A stretch of DNA of 64,000 bases from Pelomonas parva. Its GTDB lineage: Bacteria > Pseudomonadota > Gammaproteobacteria > Burkholderiales > Burkholderiaceae_C. Under the pieces are notes generated by a model. It saw only the letters and a list, made by a program, of their open reading frames with translations. It did no database searches and was not told the origin of the DNA. The stretch covers positions 434,001 to 498,000 of the forward strand of contig NZ_JBIGHV010000004.1 of the NCBI RefSeq assembly GCF_043555835.1, in the 5' to 3' direction. Of this stretch, positions 29,806-39,380 are shown piece after piece. The position numbers were made by a program, and so were the translations under genes. Every line of letters starts with the position of its first letter. The first letter of the stretch is position 1.

Positions 29806-32399
29806 TGGCTGCGGTTGGCGCCACGCCCGCCGGCACCGGCCTGCTGGGGCTGGGCGAACTGCGGCTCAGCCGGCCGGCCACCAAGACTCAGTGGCTGGCC
29901 TTGACGGCCAGCCTGGCCCTGGGCCTCATCGGCGCCGAGCTGGCCTGGCACCACCCACTGTCCGCCCCGCTGGCGCTGGCCGCCTGGGGCGCGGTGGCGC
30001 TGCTGGCGGCGCTGTTCTGGGTCAAGACACCGCTGCTGCTGTTCGCACCGCTGCCGCTGATCGGCCTGGCCCCCTGGAGCGGCTGGATCACCTTCGAGGA
30101 GATGGACCTGCTCGTCACGGCCTGCGGCTGCGGGGGTTATCTCGCCTACGCGCTGCAGCTCAACGCCCGCGACCGCGCGCCGGCCTGGCGCCATGCGCTG
30201 GCCTTTTCGCCGGCGGTGGTCGTGCTCATCCTGGCGCTGGTGCTGTCGACGCTGTGGGGCGTCAAGCGCGGTTTCGACGACGCGGGCGGCTTCGTCTTCG
30301 GCTGGTACCAGGGCTACCACGAGGCCATGAACTCGGTGCGCAACGCCAAGGCCTTGTTCCTGGCGCTGGTGCTGCTGCCGCTGTGGACGGCCGCCGCTGC
30401 GGCCCGGCCGCGCGGCTTCTCGCGCGGGGTGCTGCTGGGTCTGGTGCTGGCGCTGGCCGGCGCCAGCGCGTCGGCACTGTGGGAGCGGCTGGCGTTCACG
30501 GGCCTGCTGGACTTCTCCACCGACTACCGAACGACCGGCCTGTTCTGGGAGATGCACGTCGGCGGTGCGGCGCTGGACGGCTTCCTCATGTTGACGCTGC
30601 CCTTCGCCTTGCTGGGCTTGCTGCGCACGCGTTCGCCGGCGCACTTCGTGGCGGGCATGGCCATCGTGCTGCTGGCGGCCTATGCGGTGCTGACGACCTT
30701 CTCGCGCGGCGTCTACCTGGCGCTGCCGCTGGCCGTGATCCCGCTGGTGTTGCTGGCCGATGCGCAGCGCCGCCGCGCCGCATCGGGCGGGCCGGAGAGC
30801 AGCCACATCGACAGCACACTGGGCGAGGTGGACGCGCCCTTGCCGCGCCTGGCCAAGCTAGGCGCGCTGGCGCTGGCCGGCGCCTTCGCGCTGGCTGCGG
30901 CGCTGGTGTTCACCGGCGGCGGCTACCGCGGGCTGCTGGCGTTGTTGTCCGTCATGGTCATCCTGCTGGCCATGCCGCCCAGCCTGTGGCGGCCCAGCGT
31001 CGGCCAGCGGCTGACGGCGGTCATCATGGGTGCGCTGCTGGCGCTGCTGCTGGGGGCGCTCAGCTGGGCGCTGTCCACGGCCGTGCCGAAGGCGGCCTAT
31101 GTGCTCAATGTCGTGGCGCTGCTGTGCTGCGCCGCGCTGCGCTGGCGCGACGTGCCCGGGCAGACGCGGCCGGTCTATGTGCTGCTGGTGACGACGGCCT
31201 GGTTCTGGCTGCTGACCACCATGGTCATCGTGGCGGACTACTGGGGCGGCACGGCCGGCCGCTGGACCTCGCTGGCCGCCGGCGTCGCGCTGGGCGCCGT
31301 GTGGAGCGCGATGCTGCTGGAGCAGCGGCTGTGGCCGCTGACGAGCACCGGCAAGGCCGGCTGGCGCAAGCGCGCCCTGCTGGTGGCCGGGCTGCTGCTG
31401 GTGATGGCCATCGTCGCGGCGCTGGGCGGCGGCGCCTACCTGCGCGACCGCATGGCGACCTGGAAGGAAGACGGCGAGACCCGCCTGACGCACTGGGAGG
31501 ACGGCCTGCGCCTGCTGCACGGCGGCCAGCAGTGGCTGCTGGGCAAGGGCGCCGGGCGCTTCGTCACCAGCAATCTCTACGACGGCCCGACCCACTATCA
31601 GGTGGGGGACTACCGGTTGCGCCGCGACGAGCGCGAGTCCTTTCTGGCACTGACAAGCGGCAAGCACATGCAGGGGCGCGGTGAGCAGTTCCGCGTCAGC
31701 CAGCGCATCGACGCACCCGCGCCTGGGCCGGTCACGGTCACGGTGGTCAGCCGCACGGCGAACGACGCGCATCTGGCGCTGCAGCTGTGCGAGAAGAACC
31801 TGCTGTATCCCGAGAACTGCGTTGGCACCCAGATGGGGTTGAAGCCGATGCGCGCCGAAGGCGCCGCGCCGGACAGCCCGGGCCAGTGGCAGACCAGCAA
31901 GGTGCAGCTGGGCACTGTGCCGGCCATGGGTGGCGACTGGTGGGCGCCGCGCTTCGTGACGTTCTCGATGTCCCTGAACACGACCAGCGCACGCGTCGAC
32001 ATCGCTCGCATCGCCATGCATGACGCGCAGGGCCGCCCACTGCTCGTCAATGGCGACTTCAACCGCGAAATGGCGCACTGGTTCTTCTCCAGCGACCGCT
32101 ATCACCTGCCCTGGCACATCAAGAACGTGGCGCTGCACGTGTTGTTCGAGCAGGGGCTGCTGGGCCTGGCGCTGCTGGGCGGCGCCTACGTGCTGGCGCT
32201 GGTGCGGCTGAGCTTCGGCCGCGGCCGCGACCACCCGCTGGCGCCGGCCATCGTCGCCGCGCTGATCGGCTTCGGCACCGTCGGCGCCTTCGACAGCCTG
32301 CTGGACGCACCGCGCATCGGCTTCGTGTTCTTCACGCTGCTGCTGCTCGGACTCGGTCTGAGGGCCTTGCCGGGGGAAGGCGTCGCGCGAGTGGCATGA
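29805..32399 (+). CDS. O-antigen-ligase (Wzy_C)-like membrane protein with a large periplasmic insert
   Basis: 864 residues. About 17 hydrophobic segments. Wzy/WaaL hallmarks: TTFSRGVYLALPLAV (the SRG motif), WEDGLRLLHGG with LLGKGAGRF, and near the end WHIKNVALHVLFEQGLLG, which matches the HN-x-L...EQG motif of ligases. Between LLGKGAG and the last helices lies a soluble domain of some 180 residues with paired beta segments (VTVTVVSRTANDAHLAL, FVTFSMSLNTTSARVDIARI, PLLVNGDFNREMAHWFFSS) like a carbohydrate-binding module. This insertion is unusual for the family. It probably joins or polymerises surface glycans; the substrate is unknown. Confidence 0.8.
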   Translation: MAAVGATPAGTGLLGLGELRLSRPATKTQWLALTASLALGLIGAELAWHHPLSAPLALAAWGAVALLAALFWVKTPLLLFAPLPLIGLAPWSGWITFEEMDLLVTACGCGGYLAYALQLNARDRAPAWRHALAFSPAVVVLILALVLSTLWGVKRGFDDAGGFVFGWYQGYHEAMNSVRNAKALFLALVLLPLWTAAAAARPRGFSRGVLLGLVLALAGASASALWERLAFTGLLDFSTDYRTTGLFWEMHVGGAALDGFLMLTLPFALLGLLRTRSPAHFVAGMAIVLLAAYAVLTTFSRGVYLALPLAVIPLVLLADAQRRRAASGGPESSHIDSTLGEVDAPLPRLAKLGALALAGAFALAAALVFTGGGYRGLLALLSVMVILLAMPPSLWRPSVGQRLTAVIMGALLALLLGALSWALSTAVPKAAYVLNVVALLCCAALRWRDVPGQTRPVYVLLVTTAWFWLLTTMVIVADYWGGTAGRWTSLAAGVALGAVWSAMLLEQRLWPLTSTGKAGWRKRALLVAGLLLVMAIVAALGGGAYLRDRMATWKEDGETRLTHWEDGLRLLHGGQQWLLGKGAGRFVTSNLYDGPTHYQVGDYRLRRDERESFLALTSGKHMQGRGEQFRVSQRIDAPAPGPVTVTVVSRTANDAHLALQLCEKNLLYPENCVGTQMGLKPMRAEGAAPDSPGQWQTSKVQLGTVPAMGGDWWAPRFVTFSMSLNTTSARVDIARIAMHDAQGRPLLVNGDFNREMAHWFFSSDRYHLPWHIKNVALHVLFEQGLLGLALLGGAYVLALVRLSFGRGRDHPLAPAIVAALIGFGTVGAFDSLLDAPRIGFVFFTLLLLGLGLRALPGEGVARVA

Positions 32400-32409
32400 T
32401 GCGCGCCCC

Positions 32410-34473
32410 ATGTCCGCCCAGCCATCCGCCGGCCTCAACCCCGCTCAGCTCGAAGCCGTCTACCACCTGAGCGGCCCCTGCCTCGTCATCGCCGGCGCCG
32501 GCTCGGGGAAGACCAAGGTCATCACGACCAAGATCGCCCAGCTGTTGACCTCGGGCTACCGGCCCAGCCAGATCGCCGCCATCACGTTCACGAACAAGGC
32601 GGCACAGGAAATGCGCGAGCGCGCCAAGGCGCTGGTGGGCAAGAAGGCGGCCAAGGATCTGGCGATCTCGACCTTCCACAGCCTGGGCGTGCGCCTGCTG
32701 CGCGAGGAAGGTACGCGCGTCGGGCTGAAGGAGCAGTTTTCCATCCTCGACAGCGACGACGTGCTCAACGTGCTGAAGGACGCCGGCAACACGACCGACA
32801 TCAACCAGGCGCGGCGCTGGCAGTGGACCATCTCGCTGTGGAAGAACCAAGGCCTGGGCGCGGCCGAGGCGGCGCAGGTCGCCAAGGACGAGGACGAGCG
32901 CTCGGCCGCCGCCGTCATGGTGCGCTACCAGGAGCGCCTGGCCGCCTACCAGGCCGTGGACTTCGACGACCTCATCACGCTGCCGCTGCGGCTGCTGACG
33001 AACGACGCCGAGGCACGCGCGAAGTGGCAGGACAAGCTGCGCTATGTGCTGGTGGACGAATACCAGGACACCAACGCCGTGCAGTACGAGCTGCTGAAGG
33101 CGCTGGTGGGCGCGCGCGGCATGTTCACGGCCGTGGGCGACGACGACCAGTCCATCTACGGCTGGCGCGGCGCGACCATCGAGAACCTCAAGCGCCTGCC
33201 GGTCGACTACCCGGCGCTCAAGGTCATCCCGTTGGAGCAGAACTACCGCTCCACCGGCGCCATCCTGCGCGCGGCCAACAACGTCATCGCCGGCAACCCC
33301 AAGATCTTCGAGAAGAAGCTGTGGAGCGACTTCGGCGACGGTGAGCCGGTGGTGCTGCTGGAAGCCGACGGCGAGGAGCACGAGGCCGAGCGCGCCGTGG
33401 CGCGCATTCAGCAGCTGCGTGGCGACGGCCTGGGGCCGCAGTTCCGCGACTTCGCCATCCTGTACCGCGCCAACCACCAGGCGCGCATCTTCGAGCAGGC
33501 GCTGCGCCGCGCGCAGATCCCGTACAAGGTCTCCGGCGGCCAGAGCTTCTTCGACAAGGCCGAGATCAAGGACTTGTGCGCCTGGCTGCGCCTGCTGGTC
33601 AACCAGGACGACGACCCCGCCTTCCTGCGCGCGGTGACGACGCCCAAGCGCGGCATCGGCCACCAGACGCTGGGCGCCCTGGGCACCTTTTCGGCGCAGT
33701 GGAAGTGCAGCATGTTCGAGGCGCTGTTCTCCGAGAGCCTGGCCACCACGCTGACCAAGCGCGCGCTGGACGGCCTGCACGAGTTCGGCCGCAGCGTGAA
33801 CGAGCTGCAATACAAGGCCAGGCACACCGAAGGCCACATCGCCGCGCACGCGATGCTGATGGAATGGCTGAAGGACATCGCCTACGAAGCCCACCTGCTC
33901 GACAACGAGGAGAACGAGAAGGTCGCGCAGGCGCGCTGGGGCAATGTGCTGGACTTCGTCGACTGGGTGGCCAAGCGCTGCGGCGGCCAGCAGAGCGAGG
34001 AAGGCGGCGTCAGCTTCACCGAGCCCAAGCAGAGCGTGCTGGACGTGGCGCAGACCATCTCCGTCATCCTGTCCCTGGCCGAGCGCGGCGACGAGCAGGA
34101 CCAGGTCACGCTGACGACGCTGCACGCCTCCAAGGGGCTGGAGTGGCCGCATGTCGTGCTGGCCGGCGTCAACGAGGGGCTGCTGCCCTTCAAACGCGAG
34201 GAGGCCGAGCTGACGGCCGAGGCGCTGCAGGAGGAACGCCGGCTCATGTACGTGGGCATCACCCGCGCGCGCACGACGCTGGCCGTCTCCACGCTGCGCC
34301 GGCGCAAGAAGGGCCGCGACACTGTCGTCGGCATTCCCAGCCGCTTTCTGGCCGAGATGAAGCTACACGAGGGCGATACGCGCGAGGACCCGCGCGAAAA
34401 ACTCAAGCGCATGCGGGCCGAACTGGCCGCCAAAGCAGCGGCGCGGGCGGCGTCAAGCGCCGGTAGCGACTGA
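32410..34473 (+). CDS. rep: ATP-dependent DNA helicase Rep (UvrD/Rep, SF1A)
   Basis: 687 residues. All SF1 motifs are visible: Q-motif LNPAQLEAV, Walker A GAGSGKT (29-35), Ia TFTNKAAQEM, II VLVDEYQDTN, III AVGDDDQSIYGWRGA, IV LEQNYRS, V LTTLHASKGLEWPHV and VI EERRLMYVGITRART. Length and sequence fit Rep rather than UvrD (about 720). It is a 3'-5' helicase that removes proteins from DNA ahead of forks and works with PriA-dependent restart; priA lies about 1.3 kb away. The ATG is 10 bases after the previous stop. Confidence 0.93.
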   Translation: MSAQPSAGLNPAQLEAVYHLSGPCLVIAGAGSGKTKVITTKIAQLLTSGYRPSQIAAITFTNKAAQEMRERAKALVGKKAAKDLAISTFHSLGVRLLREEGTRVGLKEQFSILDSDDVLNVLKDAGNTTDINQARRWQWTISLWKNQGLGAAEAAQVAKDEDERSAAAVMVRYQERLAAYQAVDFDDLITLPLRLLTNDAEARAKWQDKLRYVLVDEYQDTNAVQYELLKALVGARGMFTAVGDDDQSIYGWRGATIENLKRLPVDYPALKVIPLEQNYRSTGAILRAANNVIAGNPKIFEKKLWSDFGDGEPVVLLEADGEEHEAERAVARIQQLRGDGLGPQFRDFAILYRANHQARIFEQALRRAQIPYKVSGGQSFFDKAEIKDLCAWLRLLVNQDDDPAFLRAVTTPKRGIGHQTLGALGTFSAQWKCSMFEALFSESLATTLTKRALDGLHEFGRSVNELQYKARHTEGHIAAHAMLMEWLKDIAYEAHLLDNEENEKVAQARWGNVLDFVDWVAKRCGGQQSEEGGVSFTEPKQSVLDVAQTISVILSLAERGDEQDQVTLTTLHASKGLEWPHVVLAGVNEGLLPFKREEAELTAEALQEERRLMYVGITRARTTLAVSTLRRRKKGRDTVVGIPSRFLAEMKLHEGDTREDPREKLKRMRAELAAKAAARAASSAGSD

Positions 34474-34582
34474 ATCGCCCATTCGCGGGGGGTCCCCCCA
34501 AGCGCGTGAAGTCTTCACAACCATGCCGCGCTAGGCTGCGAACAATGCGTTACGGTCCTTTTCGACACGGTGAGTCCGCATC

Positions 34583-34957
34583 ATGAAATCCCTCCTCCTT
34601 GCTGCTGCCCTCCTGACCCTGAGCGTCACCGCCCCGGCAGGCGCCGCCCGTGATGTCCAGTCGCTGGCGGCTGCAGACAGGGCGCAGGCCGTCATGGTGG
34701 CTGACGCCGGCCGGCTGGGTTCGGCCAGCCTGACGGCGTTGAATGACGGCCCCTGGACCACGGCAGAGCGGCGCAGCGAGCCGGAAGCGCAGTTCGGCAA
34801 CCAACACATGGATGTCGACACCGGCATGCTGCTGCTCGGCCTCGGCGTGCTCGCTTTCATGCTGTCCCGCCCGGCCGTGCGCGCGCTGCGCCGCCAGGAG
34901 CAACAGCGCCGCGCGGCCGCACTGGCCAGCACGCTGCAGGGCCGCGAGCACGGCTGA
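34583..34957 (+). CDS. Small exported protein with C-terminal membrane anchor
   Basis: 124 residues. Signal peptide (1-22, MKSLLLAAALL... ending AGA), a short polar region and a C-terminal tripartite tail: hydrophobic GMLLLGLGVLAFML followed by RPAVRALRRQEQQRR. This tail looks like an exosortase or anchor signal but lacks the PEP motif. The opening MKSLLLAAALL is nearly that of the PEP-CTERM protein at 35136. Function unknown. A strong terminator follows 20 bases after the stop. Confidence 0.65.
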   Translation: MKSLLLAAALLTLSVTAPAGAARDVQSLAAADRAQAVMVADAGRLGSASLTALNDGPWTTAERRSEPEAQFGNQHMDVDTGMLLLGLGVLAFMLSRPAVRALRRQEQQRRAAALASTLQGREHG

Positions 34958-34976
34958 GCGCCCCCACTCCGCAACA

Positions 34977-35006
34977 GGCCGGCCTTGCGCCGGCCTTTTT
35001 GTTTTC
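34977..35006 (+). terminator. Rho-independent terminator
   Basis: GGCCGGC - CTTGC - GCCGGCC followed by TTTTTGTTTT. It closes the transcript of the gene at 34583-34957. Confidence 0.9.
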
Positions 35007-35135
35007 TGCGGCGGCACGCGCGGCGACTCCCCCTGCTTCGGTGGCCGCGCGATCGGCCTGTGACGGATGCACGGCGAGGTTTTGGGAAGCCGCGGAACAC
35101 TTCGCTACATCAACAACCCGCCCTCTGACAATCCC

Positions 35136-35756
35136 ATGAAGTCCCTGCTCCTCACCGCCGCCCTGCTCAGCTCCAGCGCCTTCGCAGCCGACCCGAACCT
35201 GGTCACCAACGGCAGTTTCGAAACCACCGCCGTGAATGCCGGCAACTGGCTGCTCAGCCCCACGCTGGAGGGTTGGAGCGTGCTGGCCGGCCCGGCCAAC
35301 TTCGAGATCCGCAACAACGTGGTCGGCAGCGCCCAGGACGGCAGCAACTTCATCGAGCTGGACACCACGGGCAACACGACCATCGCCCAGAGTTTCGCCA
35401 GCCTGACCGCCGGCGCCAGCTATGCGCTGAGCTTCTGGTACGCCCCGCGTGCCAATGTGGCGGCAGCGAGCAACGGCATCGAGGTGCTGTGGAACGGCCA
35501 GCAACTGGGCACCACGCTCACCGGCAATGGCGGCAGCGCTCCGGCCTGGACGCAGTACAGCTTCAGCGTCAGCGCGCTGGCCGGCAACAACACGCTGAGC
35601 TTCCGCTCGGTGGGCGCCAGCGACTCGCTGGGTGGCTCGCTGGACAACGTCAGCCTGACCTCGGCCGTGCCGGAACCCAGCGGCTACGCGCTGCTGCTAG
35701 CCGGCCTGGGCGCCGTGGGTCTGATCGCCCGCCGCCGCGGCAGCGTCACTCGCTGA
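35136..35756 (+). CDS. PEP-CTERM protein with DUF642-like domain
   Basis: 206 residues from the ATG at 35136, which begins the signal peptide MKSLLLTAALLSSSAFAA. The mature domain opens NLVTNGSFETTAV and continues with LEGWSVLAG, IAQSFASLTAGASYALSFWY and WTQYSFSVSALAGNNTLSF, the plan of DUF642/choice-of-anchor carbohydrate-binding modules. The tail VPEPSGYALLLAGLGAVGLI followed by Arg residues is a PEP-CTERM signal. It is expected to be sorted by exosortase to the cell surface or extracellular polysaccharide. Convergent with priA, one base apart. Confidence 0.88.
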   Translation: MKSLLLTAALLSSSAFAADPNLVTNGSFETTAVNAGNWLLSPTLEGWSVLAGPANFEIRNNVVGSAQDGSNFIELDTTGNTTIAQSFASLTAGASYALSFWYAPRANVAAASNGIEVLWNGQQLGTTLTGNGGSAPAWTQYSFSVSALAGNNTLSFRSVGASDSLGGSLDNVSLTSAVPEPSGYALLLAGLGAVGLIARRRGSVTR

Positions 35757-35757
35757 A

Positions 35758-37821
35758 TCAGATCGCCAGCGGGTCCACGTCGACCGCCCAGCGCAGCACG
35801 GCCTTGTGCTCGCGCTTGAGCGCGATCAGCGCCGGCACCCAGTCGCGCAAGCTGGCCTGCAACCGGGCCCGCTGCGTCGCTTCCACCAGCATCTGCATGC
35901 GCTCGACATCCGCCACGCGCGCCACCGCGTGCGGCACGGGCGGGTAGACGAGCAACTGCTCGTCCTGCAGCAGCGCCGCTGCGGCCACCAGGAAGGCCTT
36001 GGCCGCCTCCACCGTGCGAGCCTCGGCGCGCAGCAGGGCAAGGTGCGAGAACGGCGGCAGGCCGGCCGAGCGGCGCTCGTCAAGCTGGGTCTTGGCGAAG
36101 CGCACGTAGTCGTGCCGTGCCAGCGCCTGGTAGAGGGCATGCTCGCGGTGCCAGGTCTGCACCCACATCTCGGCCGGTGAGTCGCTGGAAGCGTCCCGCC
36201 CCGCCCGGCCGCCGGCCTGCATCAGCAACGCGAACAGGCGCTCCGGCGCACGGAAGTCGCTGCTGAAGAGCGCGCCGTCCGGGTTCACCGCCGCGACGAA
36301 GCGAATGCGCCGGAAGTCGTGGCCCTTGGCGATCATCTGCGTGCCGACGAGGATGTCCACATCGCCGTCGTGCACGGCCTTGAGCTGCGCCTCCAGTTCG
36401 CCCTTTCGGCGCGTCGAGTCGGCGTCGATGCGTAGCACGCGCGCGCCGGGCAAGGCCTCGGCGAGCTGCTCCTCCAGCCGCTCGGTGCCGCGGCCTATGG
36501 GCGCGATGTCGGGGTTGCCACAGTTGGGGCAGGCGCTGGGCACGCGCTCCGTGAAGCCGCAGTGGTGGCAACGCAGCGTGCGGTCGCGCTTGTGGAAGAC
36601 GCGCCAGGCGCTGCAATGCGGGCAGTCGCTCTTCCACTGGCATTCGCCGCAGTGCAGCACCGGCGCATAGCCCCGGCGGTTCAGGAACACCAGGCTCTGC
36701 TCGCGGCGCTCCAGCCGGGCCTTCAACTCGGCCAGCAGCGGCGCGGTCAGCGCGGTCGTCACGCCGGCGGTGGGCGGCAACGCCTTCATGTCGAAGAGCT
36801 TCACACGCGGCAAGGCGCCGCCGCCGATGCGGGCCGCCAGCGTCAGGCGCTCATAACGGCCACTCTCAGCGTGCTGCCAGCTCTCCAGCGACGGCGTGGC
36901 CGAGCCCAGCACGACGGGCACCTTCAGGTCGTGCGCGCGCCAGACGGCCAAGTCGCGCGCCGAGTAGCGGGCGCCGTCCTGCTGCTTGTAGGAGGGATCA
37001 TGCTCTTCGTCGACAACGATCAGCCCCAGCTCGGGCATGGACGCGAACACCGCCAGCCGCGTGCCGAGCACGAGCCGCGCGCGGCCGAGGTGGGCGGCCA
37101 GCCAGTTCTGCAGGCGCTGGGCCGGCGTCAGCGCGCTGTGCAGCGAGACGATGGCCAGCGGCTCAGGGCAAGTGGCAGCAAACCGCTCGGTGAAGCGGGC
37201 TTCGAGCTGCGGCGTCAGGTTGATCTCGGGCACCAGCACCAGCACCTGGCGGCCGGCCGCGAGCGCGGCCTCGGCGGCGCGCAGGTAGACCTCGGTCTTG
37301 CCGCTGCCGGTCACGCCGAACAGCAGCGCCGGCTTGGGCGAGTCGCTGGCCAGTTGCGCCTGGATGCGCGCCACGGCCTCGGCCTGCTCGGGCGCCAGCG
37401 GCGGCTTCACGGGCTCGGCGACGGCGGCGCTGGCGGGCTTCTTGTCCAGCTTGCGCAGGCGGGCGGCGAGCTGCTCGGGCGACAGCTCGCGCAGCTGCGG
37501 CGGCAGCACCGCGCTGGCCAGTTCGCCAACGCTGCGCTGGTAGTAGCCGGCCGCGAAGTCCAGCAGCCGGCACCAGTCCGCGCCCAGCGGCGGCAGCACG
37601 CTGAACACGGCCGCCACCGGCCGCAGCGCCATCTCGGGCTGGCCGACCGCCTCACCCGGCCAGACGACGCCCAGCAGCTCCCGCTTGCCCAGCGGCACGC
37701 GCACCAGCGTGCCCGATGCGAGCGCCTGCTCACTGGCGTAGTCAAGCGGGCCGTTCAGGCCGCTGTGCTGCGGGGCATCGACGGCAACGCGCACCGTCAC
37801 GGCGCCCCCAGTTTCAGCCAT
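35758..37821 (-). CDS. priA: Primosomal protein N' (replication restart helicase PriA)
   Basis: 687 residues from ATG 37821. N-terminal 3'-DNA-end-binding domain (VRVAVDAPQHSGLNGPLDY), Walker A GVTGSGKTEVYLRA, Walker B VVDEEHD, and a zinc-binding stretch with paired CxxC motifs (CGECQWKSDCPHC, CHHCGF, CPNCGN), then the helicase C-terminal motifs ILVGTQMIAKGHDF and AGRAGR-like QAGGRAGRD. It loads the replisome at stalled forks. The upstream gap to hemE holds a DnaA-box-like sequence. Confidence 0.95.
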   Translation of the reverse strand: MAETGGAVTVRVAVDAPQHSGLNGPLDYASEQALASGTLVRVPLGKRELLGVVWPGEAVGQPEMALRPVAAVFSVLPPLGADWCRLLDFAAGYYQRSVGELASAVLPPQLRELSPEQLAARLRKLDKKPASAAVAEPVKPPLAPEQAEAVARIQAQLASDSPKPALLFGVTGSGKTEVYLRAAEAALAAGRQVLVLVPEINLTPQLEARFTERFAATCPEPLAIVSLHSALTPAQRLQNWLAAHLGRARLVLGTRLAVFASMPELGLIVVDEEHDPSYKQQDGARYSARDLAVWRAHDLKVPVVLGSATPSLESWQHAESGRYERLTLAARIGGGALPRVKLFDMKALPPTAGVTTALTAPLLAELKARLERREQSLVFLNRRGYAPVLHCGECQWKSDCPHCSAWRVFHKRDRTLRCHHCGFTERVPSACPNCGNPDIAPIGRGTERLEEQLAEALPGARVLRIDADSTRRKGELEAQLKAVHDGDVDILVGTQMIAKGHDFRRIRFVAAVNPDGALFSSDFRAPERLFALLMQAGGRAGRDASSDSPAEMWVQTWHREHALYQALARHDYVRFAKTQLDERRSAGLPPFSHLALLRAEARTVEAAKAFLVAAAALLQDEQLLVYPPVPHAVARVADVERMQMLVEATQRARLQASLRDWVPALIALKREHKAVLRWAVDVDPLAI

Positions 37822-38140
37822 GCGCAGCTCCGCGCTTCTTGTGAAGCAGTGGCTCAGCAAGCGGCTGCAAGTGCATGATTCTTAAAGGCTCTTGGGTTGC
37901 CCACAATTTCTGTGGATAAGTTTGTGAGCAAATCCCTAGTCGAGAACCAACAGCGAGCAGGAGCTCCGCACCTCGCCCCAAATTCGTTCCCCGACGCCCC
38001 CGAGGCGGGGCCTTGAAAATCAAGCACTTAGCACGAATTCGGGAAAACTCTTAGGTGCATCGCACCAATCCTCGCCAGCGTCGCACGCCCCCCAACTTTT
38101 GGGGATAAGTCACCGGGCAAGTGCAGATTTGACGGCCCCT
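37822..38140. other. AT-richer gap between hemE and priA
   Basis: 319 bases, less GC-rich than its surroundings, and no gene. It contains TGTGGATAA (37911-37919), the complement of the perfect DnaA box TTATCCACA, and a variant TGGGGATAA at 38100-38108. CCCCCGAGGCGGGG near 37997-38010 can form a short hairpin after hemE. The priA promoter must lie here; a weak TTGTGG...TAAGAA pair is seen on the minus strand. Confidence 0.5.
37911..37919 (-). promoter_or_regulatory. DnaA box (TTATCCACA)
   Basis: Perfect match to the consensus on the minus strand, about 90 bases upstream of priA. A single box may place priA under DnaA control; it is not enough for an origin. Confidence 0.5.
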
Positions 38141-39211
38141 TCAGAGCGCCGCGCGCAGGGTGCGGGAATGGCTGTGCACCTCGTCCACCAGGGCCGTGAC
38201 GCTCTCCGGCGGCGTGAACTGGCTGATGCCGTGGCCCAGGTTGAAGATGTGGCCCGGGCCCGGGCCATAGCTGTCGAGCACCTTGCGCGCCTCCGCCCGC
38301 ACGGCCTCAGGCGGCGCGAACAGCACGTTGGGGTCGAGGTTGCCCTGCAGCGCGACGCGGTCGCCGACGCGGGCTCGCGCGGCACCGAGGTTCATCGTCC
38401 AGTCCAGGCCCACGACGTCGGCACCGGCGTCAGCGATCTCGTCCAGCCACAGGCCGCCACCCTTGGTGAACAGGATGCGCGGAATGCGCTGGCCGTCATG
38501 CTCGGTCTTCACCTGGCTCAACACCTGACGCGAATAGGCAAGGCTGAATTGCTGGAAGGCGCCGTCCGCGAGCACGCCGCCCCAGGAGTCGAACAGCATG
38601 ACGGCCTGGGCGCCAGCTTCGATCTGCGTGTTCAGGTAGGCCGCCACGGCGCGGGCGTTCACGTCGAGGATGCGGTGCATCAGGTCCGGGCGCGCATACA
38701 TCAGGCTCTTGACCAGCCGGTAGTCGTCCGAGCCGCCGCCTTCGACCATGTAGCAAGCCAGCGTCCACGGGCTGCCCGAGAAGCCGATCAGCGGCACACG
38801 ACCGTTCAGCACGCGGCGGATGGACGTGACCGCGTCGAAGACGTAGCGCAGCTTGTCCATGTCGGGCACTTCGAGTGCCGCCACAGCCGCCTCGTCGCGC
38901 ACGACTTTCGCGAACTTCGGGCCCTCGCCCTGCTGGAAGGACAGCCCCAGGCCCATCGCGTCGGGCACGGTCAGGATGTCGCTGAACAGGATGGCGGCGT
39001 CCAGCGGGTAGCGCGCCAGCGGCTGCAGGGTCACCTCGGTCGCGTAGTCCGTGTTCGTCGCCAAACCCATGAAGCTGCCGGCCTTGGCCCGCGTGTCGCG
39101 GTACTCCGGCAGGTAGCGACCAGCCTGGCGCATCAGCCAGACGGGCGTGTGGTCGGTCGGCTGGCGCAGGCAGGCGCGCAGGAAGTTGTCGTTTTGCAGG
39201 GGGGCGAACAT
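38141..39211 (-). CDS. hemE: Uroporphyrinogen decarboxylase
   Basis: 356 residues from ATG 39211, matching the family length of about 354; an upstream in-frame ATG at 39235 is less likely. Signatures PVWLMRQAGRYLPEY near the N terminus and GFSGSPWTLACYMVEG in the middle, with LFDSWGG and FNLGHGISQFTPPE at the C terminus. It converts uroporphyrinogen III to coproporphyrinogen III in cytoplasmic haem synthesis. Same direction as priA and the atp operon but separated from both. Confidence 0.96.
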   Translation of the reverse strand: MFAPLQNDNFLRACLRQPTDHTPVWLMRQAGRYLPEYRDTRAKAGSFMGLATNTDYATEVTLQPLARYPLDAAILFSDILTVPDAMGLGLSFQQGEGPKFAKVVRDEAAVAALEVPDMDKLRYVFDAVTSIRRVLNGRVPLIGFSGSPWTLACYMVEGGGSDDYRLVKSLMYARPDLMHRILDVNARAVAAYLNTQIEAGAQAVMLFDSWGGVLADGAFQQFSLAYSRQVLSQVKTEHDGQRIPRILFTKGGGLWLDEIADAGADVVGLDWTMNLGAARARVGDRVALQGNLDPNVLFAPPEAVRAEARKVLDSYGPGPGHIFNLGHGISQFTPPESVTALVDEVHSHSRTLRAAL

Positions 39212-39380
39212 GTCCGAAATTATCAGCGCTCCCATGCGTCTCCCGGTGCGGTGCGCGGGAACGTCGTTCACGAGGGCTGGGCGGTCTTTTCGGCGCGAAA
39301 CGCCGCCATGACCCGCACCCTTGCCGCATTGGTCATCGCCGCCAGCCTGTCGAGCTACGGCCCACAGGCGGAGGCGGTCG

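Noticed and set aside
35806..37878. Long plus-strand frames over priA
   Set aside because: Antisense shadows of a well-identified conserved gene.
37822..38140. Chromosomal replication origin
   Set aside because: Only one perfect DnaA box, no dnaA gene and no clear AT-rich unwinding element.
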